NCBI GenBank assembly: GCA_934454405.1
Contig: CAKSFN010000013.1
Span: forward strand, 4,956 to 68,955
Source: an uncultured Eubacteriales bacterium
GTDB lineage: Bacteria > Bacillota > Clostridia > Oscillospirales > UBA644
Direction of reading: 5' to 3'
Length of the DNA: 64,000 bases
Shown one piece after another: positions 33,501-42,097 of the stretch. Under the pieces are notes generated by a model. That model made no database searches and was not told the origin of the DNA. It was given only the letters and a program-made list of their open reading frames with translations. Positions within the stretch are counted from its first letter, which is position 1. Every line of letters begins with the position of its first letter. The translations under genes were made by a program, and so were the position numbers.

Positions 33501-34118
33501 CAGCGTTCCGCCCGTCTGGAAAACCGAGTCATAGTTTCCCGAAGTCGCGCGATGATCGAGAAGTATATTGGTAAAAGTAAGATTACCCTTGCTCAATATC
33601 ACGAGGTCGTCGGTCGCCGCGCTCTTGTAAATAGTTCCGACGGAGCTGCCCGTGCCCGTATACGGCGCGGAATCGGAATAGGCTTTACCGTTTATAATCG
33701 TTGTGTTCGCCTGATTGTGATTATAAACGAGAGACGCCGTTCCGTAGCGGTAGCCCTGCATATAAATATATGCGGGCGCGGAAAGGGGACGCATCGTGCC
33801 GGATGTGTATCCTTCCACGTTCTGATTGAATTTTTCGAAATACGCGGGTTTGGAAGCATAGTTTTCCGTATCGCCGAATGCCGTGACAAGGTTGATTCTG
33901 TAATTGATATACGACGAAGAAACGTTTGAAGACGTTATATATCCGCCGTAACCCAGAGAGTAGAACCAGCCGTCACACGCGGCGCCCGAGGTAGCCGCAT
34001 AGCCGATGTCTATCGGAACCGACGCCGCCGCGCTCGAAATCGAAAAACCGACGGTCAGCGACAGCGCCATCGCAACGAACAGCACGGTTGCCAACAGTCT
34101 TTTGAACTCTTTTTTCAT
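30507..34118 (-). CDS. Large secreted protein: beta-helix, two Big_2 domains, GH71/99-like glycosidase, 1203 aa
   Basis: Exported by a signal peptide (residues 1-31, LLATVLFVAMALSLTVGFSI). Residues about 120-430 are Asn/Thr/Gly-rich short repeats (INGGTFTGGSGGNGLWISNG) of a right-handed beta-helix. Big_2 Ig-like domains lie at about 470-555 and 735-815 (VTVTPSVVNLTIGETATVTV). The last ~385 residues resemble GH71/GH99-type TIM barrels: ICYSTWHDYANIY, MYHYWAKPALGYY, GVDFIILDNTNAS, and VLAWWNEWVAQN. Catalytic residues cannot be fixed by eye. No wall anchor is visible. Its helix region is paralogous to that of the 34381-39303 protein. Predicted extracellular glycan-acting enzyme. Confidence 0.75.
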   Translation of the reverse strand: MKKEFKRLLATVLFVAMALSLTVGFSISSAAASVPIDIGYAATSGAACDGWFYSLGYGGYITSSNVSSSYINYRINLVTAFGDTENYASKPAYFEKFNQNVEGYTSGTMRPLSAPAYIYMQGYRYGTASLVYNHNQANTTIINGKAYSDSAPYTGTGSSVGTIYKSAATDDLVILSKGNLTFTNILLDHRATSGNYDSVFQTGGTLTFTNSTAQTASQGAGLHVQGTGVIDRIENSTVKNTSSAAATENNKNSALLVGMGGNYTSKVGTVNTITNSTFSSVNGYGIWTRGTIGSIGGNTTVTSTQNDAVWVANSGVINTINGGTFTGGSGGNGLWISNGGTVGTISGGTFTSTGTAGLKVDTDSKINSITGGTFNGVINNGTIGSISGGTFDFTSYKSSFNTIKNSIASGKIARLDSTSGGGKFVVANNSGLTSGTYMSVPNCASGYGYTTGTTNLNGTSFTTYTVGVANIPVQSVTVTPSVVNLTIGETATVTVTITPSDATDQNVAWTTSNSGVATVSNRTITATGEGSATLTATVDGKTAQVTVNVAKPDTRIDVSEYKASGTYPELTGKLFAGWFVDEDFTEPYTADTGLAYAKFVDKDVLVVRGQLSSGSTTASASVNLRLITTVDSDMYSRVGFRITYGGKTVNVDTRRVYSAISASNGDLAVTYRPSDICSSSKYFMTFVLANVPSSAYSSTISVVPYWRTLDNTLVFGKQSNIVIAEQLPNPEIPVQSVSVSPSTVNMTVGETATVTVTITPSDATNQTVTWRTSNGSVATVWDRTITANGAGTAVLTATVDGVEATCTVNVTAATQDSEYIAYMRRRYPNYVESTRGLDITFKEDLVGICYSTWHDYANIYNAGTYYNVTEILGSTNVFGPYPMYHYWAKPALGYYSSSSASVIRTHMTQLSNAGVDFIILDNTNASSAIVDATINASVSQQTYWDSVITSSVTALLDTCLQMRSEGLKTPYIVFWNKNTDDETWSIFGRINSQFLSKDKYKDLFVYLVNDNNGLAKPLVLGTGSTTSTQGSTESNLPAYCHTLFTYRTMWGLQTVRPTTDWSYILKNNNQPRRGSTDPSTGKTYYEEMPVAPAMQQTYMTNTSTATGRKNGATFHTQWQNAFNVRPKIVVLAWWNEWVAQNYGSTSSPTFTDNYNREYSRDIEPMTGGHGAKYYNMMKQYIAAYKAHASCPNLTESNVSSTIS

Positions 34119-34241
34119 AGCAAGAACTCCTTCCGTGTATGAAATAAAATTTTTTCTTCAGATGGAATGAAAATATCGGATTTTCCGCGAAGGGCAAGCG
34201 CTTTTACGGACTTTCCGCTCTTCCGCGCGCAGAAAACATAC

Positions 34242-34290
34242 AATAAGTCTGCTTACTTATTATAATACAATAGTTTTCCTTTTTTGTCAA
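34242..34290 (-). promoter_or_regulatory. Promoter with start-site palindrome, 1203-aa secreted protein gene
   Basis: Minus-strand TTGACA (34290-34285) and TATTAT (34267-34262), 17-bp spacer. Immediately downstream, over the expected transcription start, lies the palindrome AATAAGT-CTGCTT-ACTTATT (34242-34261), a candidate repressor site. The leader is ~135 bases. Confidence 0.7.
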
Positions 34291-34323
34291 GAGAAATATA
34301 AATGCCCGACAGACCGCCGTTCC

Positions 34324-34355
34324 GTCGCCGCGAACGAAAACCCCTTCGCGGCGAC
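34324..34355 (-). terminator. Strong hairpin after the 1640-aa protein gene
   Basis: Perfect 11-bp stem GTCGCCGCGAA / TTCGCGGCGAC with a ten-base loop, 26 bases after the stop codon. It lacks a good T-run on the minus strand, so it may stabilise the mRNA end rather than terminate by itself. Confidence 0.55.
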
Positions 34356-34380
34356 TTTATCTCAAAGCGTTTTTTTGTTT

Positions 34381-37300
34381 TTATCCGAGATTAAGATTTG
34401 AACAGCCGTCAAAAGCGTAGGGCTTAACCGTCGCACCTGACGGAATGTTTATCGTTTTCAGCGCCGCGCAGCCTTCAAAAGCGCTTTCCCCTATGGTTTT
34501 CACACCGTTATGGAGAACGACCGTTTCAAGCGAAACGCAGTCCTCGAAAACGGACGGAGAGAGTCTTTTCACTCCCGCGGGAAGAACCGCGCTCTTCAAA
34601 GACGAGCAGCCGAAAAATGCGTGAGAGCCTATCTCTGTCACCGTGTCGGGAAACTCGACGGAAACAAGGCTCGAAGCGCCCGCGAAGGCGTATCTGCCAA
34701 CGGTTTTGATGCTCTCGGGAATAACGACCGTTTCAAGGTTTTCACAACCTGCGAACGCATAATAGCCTATTGACGTGACGCCGTCGAGAACGGTGACCTT
34801 CTTTATGTCCGACGTATGCGCCTTCCACGGCGTATTCCCCGAAGTGAAGGAGTCCATTTTTCCGAAGCCCTTTATCAGAAGTTCTCCGTCGCCGTAAAGG
34901 GTGTATGCGGCGGAATCTCCGCAGGAGCCCTGCTCGACAACGGGTCTCGGGTCGGTAACGGTAACGGCGCAAACGGCATAAGCTCCGTCCGCTGACCTTG
35001 CCGTTATTTCGGCTGTTCCCTCGGATATCGCGACAACGACGCCGTTTTCAACGGTTGCGACCGTTGAATCCGAGCTTTCCCAGATAAGAGCCGCATTTGT
35101 CGCGTCGGACGGCGTAACCGTCGCGGTCAGCGCGAATACCGTTCCCGGAGTAAGCGAAAGCGAATCCCTGTCAACGGTCACGTCCTCCGCAAGAATGTAA
35201 GCGGAAGAAACGAATACCGCGCAATCCGCGCTCTTGTCCGCGACCGTCGCCGTTACCGTCGCTCTTCCCGCGCCGACGGCGGTCACCTTGCCGTTCAGAA
35301 CGGTTGCAACGGATTCGTCGGAAGACGTCCAAGTAACGCCAGAGGCAGCCAAAAGCCCGTTATTCATCGTCGCGCGGAGAGTATATGTTCCGTTCGCATT
35401 CAGATGAAGCAGATTTGTGTTGAGAGAAAGATCCGTTGCCGACTCCCCGTTGAGAGTAACCGTTACCGTGCATATATCGCTCTTTCCGTCGGCGGTGGTC
35501 ACCGTTACGTTCGCTTTGCCCACGCCGCGCGCGGAAACATTTCCGTCGGCGGACACTTCTATAACGCTTTCGTCATCGGAAGTCCATGTAACGGCTTTGT
35601 TCGTTGCGTTGACGGGAGCGATTTTTGAAGACAGCCCGAATACTTCGCCGACGCGAAGATCTAAGGTCGAAGCGGACAGCGTGACTTTGGAGGTCGAAAC
35701 GTAAGACGAGGTAACCGTTACCGCGCATTCCGCAACGTGACCTCCCGCGCTTTCGGCCCTGATCGTCGTATTTCCCGCCGCAAGGCTGCTGACAACGCCG
35801 TTTTCGACGGTTGCGACCGTGGGCGACGTTGAAGTCCACGTAACCGTTTTATCCGCCGCGTTCGCAGGCAGAACCGTCGCAATCAGCGTAATATTCTCGC
35901 CGATGTTCATCGTCGCGGAGGTTCTGTCAAGAGTTATTCCCGTCGCGGGCACGGTAGAAGAAACCGTCACCGCGCAGGACGCGCTTTTGCCGCCCGCGGT
36001 TGCCGTTATCGTTGCGCTTCCCGCGCCGTTTGCGGTCACGACGCCGTCGTAGACCGTCGCGACGCTTCCGTTCGAGGTGGACCAGACAACGGTCTTATCC
36101 GTTGCGTTCGACGGATTTACCGTCGCCGTCAGCGTCAGCCTTTCGCCGACAAGCACGGAAGCGGATGTTCTGTTAAGGGAAACACTTGACACGGCGACCT
36201 CCGGGACGCCGCCCGTCGCGGTTTTTGCCGATATATCAAACTTGTTCAATCCGTTGTTGATGATTATCGACGGATAGTTTTTATAAGCATAGTCAAGGTC
36301 GAGACCCGAACTCTGAACGGAGCCGGAAAGAACCTTGCCGCCTCCGAGAGACGTATACTGCCACATTCCGTAAGCGCCCGTATACGAAACGGAATGCGGT
36401 TCGCCGTCGTTCGCGCCGTATTGAGCAACCCAGTGATCATAGGAAGTAAGCTGCGAATCGTCAATATAGCTCGTGAAGAAGGACGTGTATGTGTAAACGC
36501 CCGTATAGTATCCCGCGTTTCCAACATAGTCGCAGAAGGTTTTTATCACTTCCGCGTTTGCGGTCTTTCTCGAAGTGGATTTCGCGTTGTCGTTCTCAAA
36601 ATCGTACCAGACGGGATACGTAAAGTAACCGGGATATTTATTGAGCTCCGCCACAACGAGCTGCGCTTCGCGAAGCGCCGCGGAAGTCGTCGTCGCATAA
36701 GCGTAAAGATAAACGCCTATGTCTATGCCGGCGGCTCTCGCGCCCGCGATATTCGCCGCCCATTGACGGTCGTAAGTCAGCGTTCCCGTAGAATCGGTCA
36801 CGCCGAGACCGAGCCTGATTATCGCAAACTCAACGCCGCTCTGCCTGAGCTTTGCCCAGTCTATCGTGCCCTGATGATGAGAAACGTCAACGCCCCATGC
36901 GGGAGAGGTGTAATCAGTTACCCGAACCGTTGCGCTGACCGATGCGGAGCCGCAGGAAGCTGTTACGGTCGCTTCTCCCTTCGCAACACCCGTCACAACG
37001 CCGTTCGAAACGGTTGCGACCGAAGTGTTCGACGACGCCCACGAAACCGCGCCGCCGCTGCAGGTCGCGGTAAGAGTGACCGTTCCGCCTTTATTGACGG
37101 CGGCATAGCCCCTGTCTATCGTTATCGTTGCAGAGGTCGCCTGCGTTACCGTTACGGTGCAGGACGCGCTCTTGCCGCCCGCAGTTGCCGTAAGAACAGC
37201 CGTGCCGACGCCGTTTGCGGTTACGACACCGTTATAAACCGTGGCAACACTTCCGTTTGAAGTAGTCCATGTTATCGTTTTATCCGTTGCGTTCGACGGA

Positions 37301-39303
37301 TTTACCGCAGCAACAAGTGTGCCCGTTCCGCCGACGGAAAGAGAAAGCGTGTTTTTATCAAGAGAAACGCTCTCGACGGGAACAGTCTGCGTTGAAACGG
37401 TATAAGTCGTATACGAAACGCCGTTTATCGTTGCCGTGCCCGTGGTATAATCAACGCCGTCCGGCGCGGACATATATGTGCCCGAAGTCAATCCGCTGTT
37501 CGAAACTATCGTGAAAATTCCGCTGCCGGAGGTCGAATCTAGTCTCGCGATTTTTCCGGAGGCGATATAGTCCTTTATGGTGTTGTAGGTGCTTGTTTTA
37601 TAGGATGTGAAATCAAAAGTGCCGCCGCTGACGGAGCCGAGCGTACCGGAAATCGTTATACCTTTTACCGTGCCGCCGCTTATCGTGTTCAACGTCGAGC
37701 CGGAAGTTATGTTAATGCCCGCATTCGCACCGGTCGAGGCGAAAACGCCGTTCATCACCGTGCCCACGGTGCCGTTGTTGCTTATGTAGATGCCGTTGCC
37801 GTTGGTTCCGCCCGTGAAGCTGCCGCCGTTGATTATCGAAACCGAACCGCCGTCAACCCAGAGCGCCTCGCCGTAAGAAGTCGTTATATTCGAGTTTGTC
37901 CATGTGCCTATCGAGCCGCCGCGCAGATGTATTCCGGAGGAAGCGTCCGGGGAGCCCGCAGAAGTTCTTTCGGAGATGAAATTTGAATTCGCAACGGAGG
38001 AAAGCTTGCCCTTGATGCCGACCGCCGCGCCGTAATCCGAGCCCGAAGCCCTCACGGTCACGCCGCGGAAAGTAGCGTCGCCCGCGATCTGATAAAAAGC
38101 GTTGTTGTTGCCGCTTGAGCTCGAAGAATTGAGCGTCAGATTGCGGAAATTTATTGTTCCGGCAGACTGCTCGATCGTGTCGCAGTTGCCGTTTCCGTTG
38201 ATGATTCCGAAGCTTTCGGAGCCCTCCTCGGAGCTGACGACGAACGTGTTGCCCGTGATGGTCGTCGTATTTGCCTTTTCCTGTCTGAAAGCGTAGCCGC
38301 CGGAGACAGCCGTCAGCGTTCTTCCGTCAAGGTAAAGTCTTATGGGAAGCGATGTTTTATATTCCGTGCCTCTCGTTGTGAGAGTGCAGTTCCTTGTCAG
38401 TTCGCCGGCAACCGCGCTCCAGTTGGAAGAAAGCGTGCTGTAAGCTCCGACATAGGAGGGGCTGTTGATAAAGCCGCCCGGATAGTTCATTCCGTAGGAA
38501 TTAAAATCGTTCAGGGAAGACGACGCTTCGTCCGTGGTTCCGTTCAGATTAAAATAAAAAGTACGGAAAGGCTGCGTCGAAGTCGAGGTCGTGTTTCCGC
38601 CTCCGCCGGGATTGCTCGGATTTTCCGTCGAGCCTCCGGTCTCCGTTCCGCCGCCCGTATACGAAAGCAGACAGAACCAGTCCAGCTTCATTCCCGAATA
38701 ACCGGAATTCAGCTGCGCGGGCGTCAGCCAGATGCTGCCCGTGGTCGCGTTTTGAGTGCCTCTTGTGGACGACGGATAGCTTTCGTAAACATGATACTTG
38801 CCGCCCGAATAATTCACAAGCGCAATAAAGTGTCCGGGAACGTGACCTATCGCAACGCCTCCGTTCGCAAGATGGTTTTGAAGCGTTGTGTTGTAAGACG
38901 TGACGTTCCAATATCCGGTGCCGCCGCTTCCGCCGCAGTCAACGGTAAAGCCGTAACGCGAGCCGTACTGCGCCTGCACCTTCGGATAGAGGTATCCTCT
39001 TGTGGTTCCTCCCGCGGAAGAGCCTGCGTTATACGCACCTATCTCGTGCGCCCATGCCGCGACCTCGGTCACGCTCATACGCTTGCCGGTCAGATAGCCC
39101 ACCGCGTTGACAAGCGAAAAAATGCCGCAGCCCGTGTCGTACAGGTTTCCTCCGCCGTAGTAATAAGACTTCCATTTTGCGTCCTTCTGTATCACGCAGC
39201 CGAGAGGCGTCACCGCCGACGAGCTTAACGAAAGCGCGCCCATAAAAGTCGCCGTCAGCGCGACGATGAGAAGAACGCTGAGAATCCTTTTCGCTTTTAT
39301 CAT
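34381..39303 (-). CDS. Giant secreted multidomain protein: C39-like peptidase, beta-helix, GH25 lysozyme, Big_2 array, LRR_5 (1640 aa)
   Basis: A signal peptide is followed by a papain-like C39-type domain (about 33-215; Cys in YDTGCGIFSLVNAVGY, His in VPGHFIALVNY). A beta-helix region (about 245-640) resembles that of the 1203-aa neighbour. Two Big_2 units precede a GH25 muramidase (about 815-1020: WGVDVSHHQGTIDWAKL, PVWYDFENDNA, MWQYTS). Five more Big_2 units follow, then BspA-like LRR_5 repeats (FAGCENLETVVIPESIKTVG). I use the ATG at 39303 because AGGAG sits eight bases before it, rather than the one two codons upstream. Likely acts on peptidoglycan or peptides outside the cell. Confidence 0.85.
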   Translation of the reverse strand: MIKAKRILSVLLIVALTATFMGALSLSSSAVTPLGCVIQKDAKWKSYYYGGGNLYDTGCGIFSLVNAVGYLTGKRMSVTEVAAWAHEIGAYNAGSSAGGTTRGYLYPKVQAQYGSRYGFTVDCGGSGGTGYWNVTSYNTTLQNHLANGGVAIGHVPGHFIALVNYSGGKYHVYESYPSSTRGTQNATTGSIWLTPAQLNSGYSGMKLDWFCLLSYTGGGTETGGSTENPSNPGGGGNTTSTSTQPFRTFYFNLNGTTDEASSSLNDFNSYGMNYPGGFINSPSYVGAYSTLSSNWSAVAGELTRNCTLTTRGTEYKTSLPIRLYLDGRTLTAVSGGYAFRQEKANTTTITGNTFVVSSEEGSESFGIINGNGNCDTIEQSAGTINFRNLTLNSSSSSGNNNAFYQIAGDATFRGVTVRASGSDYGAAVGIKGKLSSVANSNFISERTSAGSPDASSGIHLRGGSIGTWTNSNITTSYGEALWVDGGSVSIINGGSFTGGTNGNGIYISNNGTVGTVMNGVFASTGANAGINITSGSTLNTISGGTVKGITISGTLGSVSGGTFDFTSYKTSTYNTIKDYIASGKIARLDSTSGSGIFTIVSNSGLTSGTYMSAPDGVDYTTGTATINGVSYTTYTVSTQTVPVESVSLDKNTLSLSVGGTGTLVAAVNPSNATDKTITWTTSNGSVATVYNGVVTANGVGTAVLTATAGGKSASCTVTVTQATSATITIDRGYAAVNKGGTVTLTATCSGGAVSWASSNTSVATVSNGVVTGVAKGEATVTASCGSASVSATVRVTDYTSPAWGVDVSHHQGTIDWAKLRQSGVEFAIIRLGLGVTDSTGTLTYDRQWAANIAGARAAGIDIGVYLYAYATTTSAALREAQLVVAELNKYPGYFTYPVWYDFENDNAKSTSRKTANAEVIKTFCDYVGNAGYYTGVYTYTSFFTSYIDDSQLTSYDHWVAQYGANDGEPHSVSYTGAYGMWQYTSLGGGKVLSGSVQSSGLDLDYAYKNYPSIIINNGLNKFDISAKTATGGVPEVAVSSVSLNRTSASVLVGERLTLTATVNPSNATDKTVVWSTSNGSVATVYDGVVTANGAGSATITATAGGKSASCAVTVSSTVPATGITLDRTSATMNIGENITLIATVLPANAADKTVTWTSTSPTVATVENGVVSSLAAGNTTIRAESAGGHVAECAVTVTSSYVSTSKVTLSASTLDLRVGEVFGLSSKIAPVNATNKAVTWTSDDESVIEVSADGNVSARGVGKANVTVTTADGKSDICTVTVTLNGESATDLSLNTNLLHLNANGTYTLRATMNNGLLAASGVTWTSSDESVATVLNGKVTAVGAGRATVTATVADKSADCAVFVSSAYILAEDVTVDRDSLSLTPGTVFALTATVTPSDATNAALIWESSDSTVATVENGVVVAISEGTAEITARSADGAYAVCAVTVTDPRPVVEQGSCGDSAAYTLYGDGELLIKGFGKMDSFTSGNTPWKAHTSDIKKVTVLDGVTSIGYYAFAGCENLETVVIPESIKTVGRYAFAGASSLVSVEFPDTVTEIGSHAFFGCSSLKSAVLPAGVKRLSPSVFEDCVSLETVVLHNGVKTIGESAFEGCAALKTINIPSGATVKPYAFDGCSNLNLG

Positions 39304-39353
39304 AACCATTCTCCTTTTTTTCGTATTCGAGGGGACGTAAAATTTATATGCTT

Positions 39354-39405
39354 AATGCCGGCATTTTTGTATTATAATTATAACATATATATATAAGATT
39401 GTCAA
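39354..39405 (-). promoter_or_regulatory. Promoter of the 1640-aa protein gene, with leader palindrome
   Basis: Minus-strand TTGACA (39405-39400) and TATAAT (39382-39377), 17-bp spacer of alternating TA. The perfect palindrome AATGCCGGCATT (39354-39365) lies at the start of the transcript. Confidence 0.8.
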
Positions 39406-39640
39406 TTATTTTTTTCATTTCCTACATCAAAATCAAATTCTCAGTTAAATATATGTGCAATATGCACAAAAAATATTTGGTAAAAATTTACCGTTCATTC
39501 CCATTTATTTGCTTCTTTTGAAACAAAAAAAAGATTTCCTTCTTTGAAAATGAGAGACTGCGCAAAGCTTCGGCGTTCTGCAAAGACGGGGCTCTGCAAG
39601 GACGGAGAGAAAGGAAAAGGGTTCTTTTTTCCGATTGCGG
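39406..39640. other. Gene-free interval
   Basis: AT-rich sequence between the promoter of the 1640-aa protein gene and the terminator of the patatin gene. I see no gene, RNA or repeat here. Confidence 0.5.
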
Positions 39641-39684
39641 AAAAGACCGTCGCGGCTCAGTACATTCTCCCGCGACGGTCTTTT
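39641..39684. terminator. Bidirectional terminator after the patatin gene
   Basis: A 15-bp stem, AAAAGACCGTCGCGG with CCGCGACGGTCTTTT, and a 14-base loop, ten bases after the stop codon of the patatin-like gene; T-runs flank both sides. Confidence 0.85.
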
Positions 39685-39694
39685 TTAATTGATT

Positions 39695-40543
39695 TTATTT
39701 ATTCAGATATTCCGTAAGAGCTTCGAACCGTTCCTCCGCAACGCGTCTTCCCGTTTCGTAAGCCTCTTTGAGTTTTTCGGGGTCTTTTTCGACCTTCCCG
39801 ACGGACAGAGGTCTTTCGGGACGGATAACAAAAAGAGAGCCTTGCGTTTCCTTTTCCGAAACAAGCGCGGTCTCGGCGTTATACATAACGTGCCTGTTTG
39901 CGACGGCTTCGATGAACCTCGGATATTTCCGGTATTTCAATCTTATAAGCGGCATCAACCTGTTTTTGCCCTTTCGGTACGTTTTCGGCTGCGTAAGAAC
40001 GGCAACGTTTCGGTCATAGCCGAGGCTTTCGAAAAATTCGACGGGTATGGAGTCCGAAATTCCGCCGTCAAGCAGTTTTTGTCCGTTTATTTCGACTATC
40101 CGCGAAACAAGAGGCATCGACGCCGAAGCTCTTATCCAGTCAAAGCCGCCGTCACTCATACCCGCGTATTTGTGATAAACGGGCTTGCCGGTTTCTACAT
40201 CGGTGCTGACCGTATAAAACTCCATCGGATCTTTTTCATACGTTTCAAAATCAAACGGGTCGTATTTGAGAGGAACTTCGCCGTAACAAAATTCGGTACT
40301 GTATATATTTCCCGTTTTGAGAAGAGAACTCATGCCGCAATAGCGTTTATCCGAGCAAAACCGCGTATTGTACCGCAAAACCCTGCCTGCCTGGTGAGAT
40401 TTTATGTTGCAGCCGAACGCCGCGCCCGCGGAAACGCCGACTGCGCCGTCGAACGTCACGCCGTTTTCCATCAAAACGTCAAGCACTCCCGCAGTAAAAA
40501 GCCCACGCATCGCGCCGCCTTCAAGAATAAGTCCCTTTTTCAT
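39695..40543 (-). CDS. Patatin-like phospholipase, 282 aa
   Basis: Serine lipid acyl hydrolase with a Ser-Asp dyad. The oxyanion loop LILEGGAMRGLFTAGVLD is at the N-terminus, the nucleophile elbow GVSAGA (GxSxG) near residue 40, and the aspartate in KLLDGGISDSIPV (DGG) near 155. No signal peptide, so it is intracellular. I place the start at 40543 (MKKGLILEGG), where AGAAAGAG precedes the ATG, rather than seven codons upstream. Resembles the bacterial YjjU-type group. Monocistronic. Substrate unknown. Confidence 0.88.
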   Translation of the reverse strand: MKKGLILEGGAMRGLFTAGVLDVLMENGVTFDGAVGVSAGAAFGCNIKSHQAGRVLRYNTRFCSDKRYCGMSSLLKTGNIYSTEFCYGEVPLKYDPFDFETYEKDPMEFYTVSTDVETGKPVYHKYAGMSDGGFDWIRASASMPLVSRIVEINGQKLLDGGISDSIPVEFFESLGYDRNVAVLTQPKTYRKGKNRLMPLIRLKYRKYPRFIEAVANRHVMYNAETALVSEKETQGSLFVIRPERPLSVGKVEKDPEKLKEAYETGRRVAEERFEALTEYLNK

Positions 40544-40670
40544 AATATCGTCTCTTTCTTCCAATACTGAATACAGTATAGCATAATATTATGTCATTTC
40601 AACCGCAAAAAACAGAAAAGCGCGAAGACACCGACTTCGCGCTTTCCTGTTTTTTAAGTATATCTTATCT

Positions 40671-41540
40671 CTATCTGTTCGTATCGAACCGTATGCTTCC
40701 CGCGCTTGATTTTACGCGTATGATATATTCGCTTCCGCTGCCGAAAGAGTATTCCGAACCTTTTATGTTCCTGCCGTCAACTTCAAGGCTTCCCGCGCTC
40801 GCTTTCAGCGAAACCGAGTATTTCGCGTCCAAATATACGCCGCCGCGCAAAGACACTTCAACGCCGCCCGCGGAGCTGTCCGCGTCAAGACTTCCCTCGA
40901 AATCCTCTATCTCTATACCGCCCGCGCTTGATTTGACAACGGCTTTTCCTACCGTCACACCGTCAAGGTCAACGCCGCCCGCGCTCGACTTCACATCAAG
41001 TTCTCCGAAGCCGTAAACATTTTCTATATCTATGCCGCCCGCGCTTGCTCTGACCGTGATTTTTCCGTCGGAAGTGCCTGTAAGTCCCGAGATATCGACC
41101 TCCCCCGCGCTGCTGTCAACGGAAAGATTTTTAAGCGCGTCACGGGGAACGGTAACTTTAACATAGTTTTTGTCAAAATCAAACATTCCGAAATTCAGAA
41201 AGAACCCGTCGTTCGGAGATGCGACTTCAAGTTCTCCGTTCCTGACGGAGTATGTCGGTTTCATTTTTTCGGAGGGGCATTTTATCTCTATCGAGTATTC
41301 ATTTCCCGAAACGACCGTTACTTTCCCGAAGCTTACGTCAATCCTCGCGGACGAAAACGCTTCAAGCCTTTCGCTGATATTAACCGCGCCGTCCCGGTTC
41401 TCTTTTTTCACGGTGATTATTTTTCCGCTGCGGTCAAAAACAAAACCCTTCGCGCCGAGACCGACGCCGACGCCCGCGATTATCGCGCCGACAAGCACAA
41501 AGCAGGCGGATATTATCAGGATCTTTGCAAAAGCTTTCAT
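40671..41540 (-). CDS. DUF4097-family beta-strand repeat protein, 289 aa
   Basis: One N-terminal membrane helix (about residues 7-30, ILIISACFVLVGAIIAGVGV) followed by an extracytoplasmic or cytoplasmic beta-helix of repeated strands with the recurrent SSAGGVDLDGV / SSAGGIEIEDF pattern, typical of the putative adhesin domain DUF4097. It is the last gene of a PadR-DUF1700-DUF4097 cassette; its ATG overlaps the DUF1700 stop by one base (TAATG). Such cassettes often respond to envelope stress; the exact role is unknown. Confidence 0.85.
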   Translation of the reverse strand: MKAFAKILIISACFVLVGAIIAGVGVGLGAKGFVFDRSGKIITVKKENRDGAVNISERLEAFSSARIDVSFGKVTVVSGNEYSIEIKCPSEKMKPTYSVRNGELEVASPNDGFFLNFGMFDFDKNYVKVTVPRDALKNLSVDSSAGEVDISGLTGTSDGKITVRASAGGIDIENVYGFGELDVKSSAGGVDLDGVTVGKAVVKSSAGGIEIEDFEGSLDADSSAGGVEVSLRGGVYLDAKYSVSLKASAGSLEVDGRNIKGSEYSFGSGSEYIIRVKSSAGSIRFDTNR

Positions 41541-42097
41541 TATTTTTTACCTCCGTTCGTGAAGATCAAACGGCACAGCTTGCCGACGCCTATGCCCTCA
41601 TATTTGCAAACATAAAACATTCCCACGCCGATAAGACCGCCGAGTCCGACCAGCAAAAGCCCCGAACCTGAGCAGAGAAGACCTGCCGCAACGTCCTGAA
41701 AAGCGAAATATATTCCGCTGCCGAACGCCGCCGCTCCGCCGAGGAGGAAGCTCGCCGAAACGGACACGAGCGCGACCGTTGCGCCGAAGATCGCGGCAAC
41801 GGGACCAATCCAAAGCGGAAAAGTCAACACCGTTATAAGTATTTTTGCCCAGACAGGCATTTTTGTTTTCTTTTCGGAAACCGCGACAGGCTCTTTCTCA
41901 ACACCGTCTTTCGTCTGACCGTCGTTTCTTATCTTTTTCGCGAGTTCCGCAGGGTCTCCGAGTTCTTCAAAGACCGCGTCCGAGCCGCCCGCGTCGTCGA
42001 TATACTCCGAATAATACCTGACGGCGCTTTCCGCTTCTTCCGCGGGCAGCCCGCTCAGATTTTCTTTTAATATGCGAAGAAATTCATTTTTGTTCAT
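41540..42097 (-). CDS. DUF1700 membrane protein, 185 aa
   Basis: The N-terminal cytoplasmic segment (MNKNEFLRILKENLSGLPAE, then VRYYSEYIDDA) is the DUF1700 hallmark; three to four hydrophobic segments follow (about 78-175) with glycine-rich turns. It overlaps the PadR gene by 14 bases and the DUF4097 gene by one base. DUF1700 proteins regularly accompany PadR regulators and DUF4097 proteins and may transmit a membrane signal; biochemical function unknown. Confidence 0.87.
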   Translation of the reverse strand: MNKNEFLRILKENLSGLPAEEAESAVRYYSEYIDDAGGSDAVFEELGDPAELAKKIRNDGQTKDGVEKEPVAVSEKKTKMPVWAKILITVLTFPLWIGPVAAIFGATVALVSVSASFLLGGAAAFGSGIYFAFQDVAAGLLCSGSGLLLVGLGGLIGVGMFYVCKYEGIGVGKLCRLIFTNGGKK

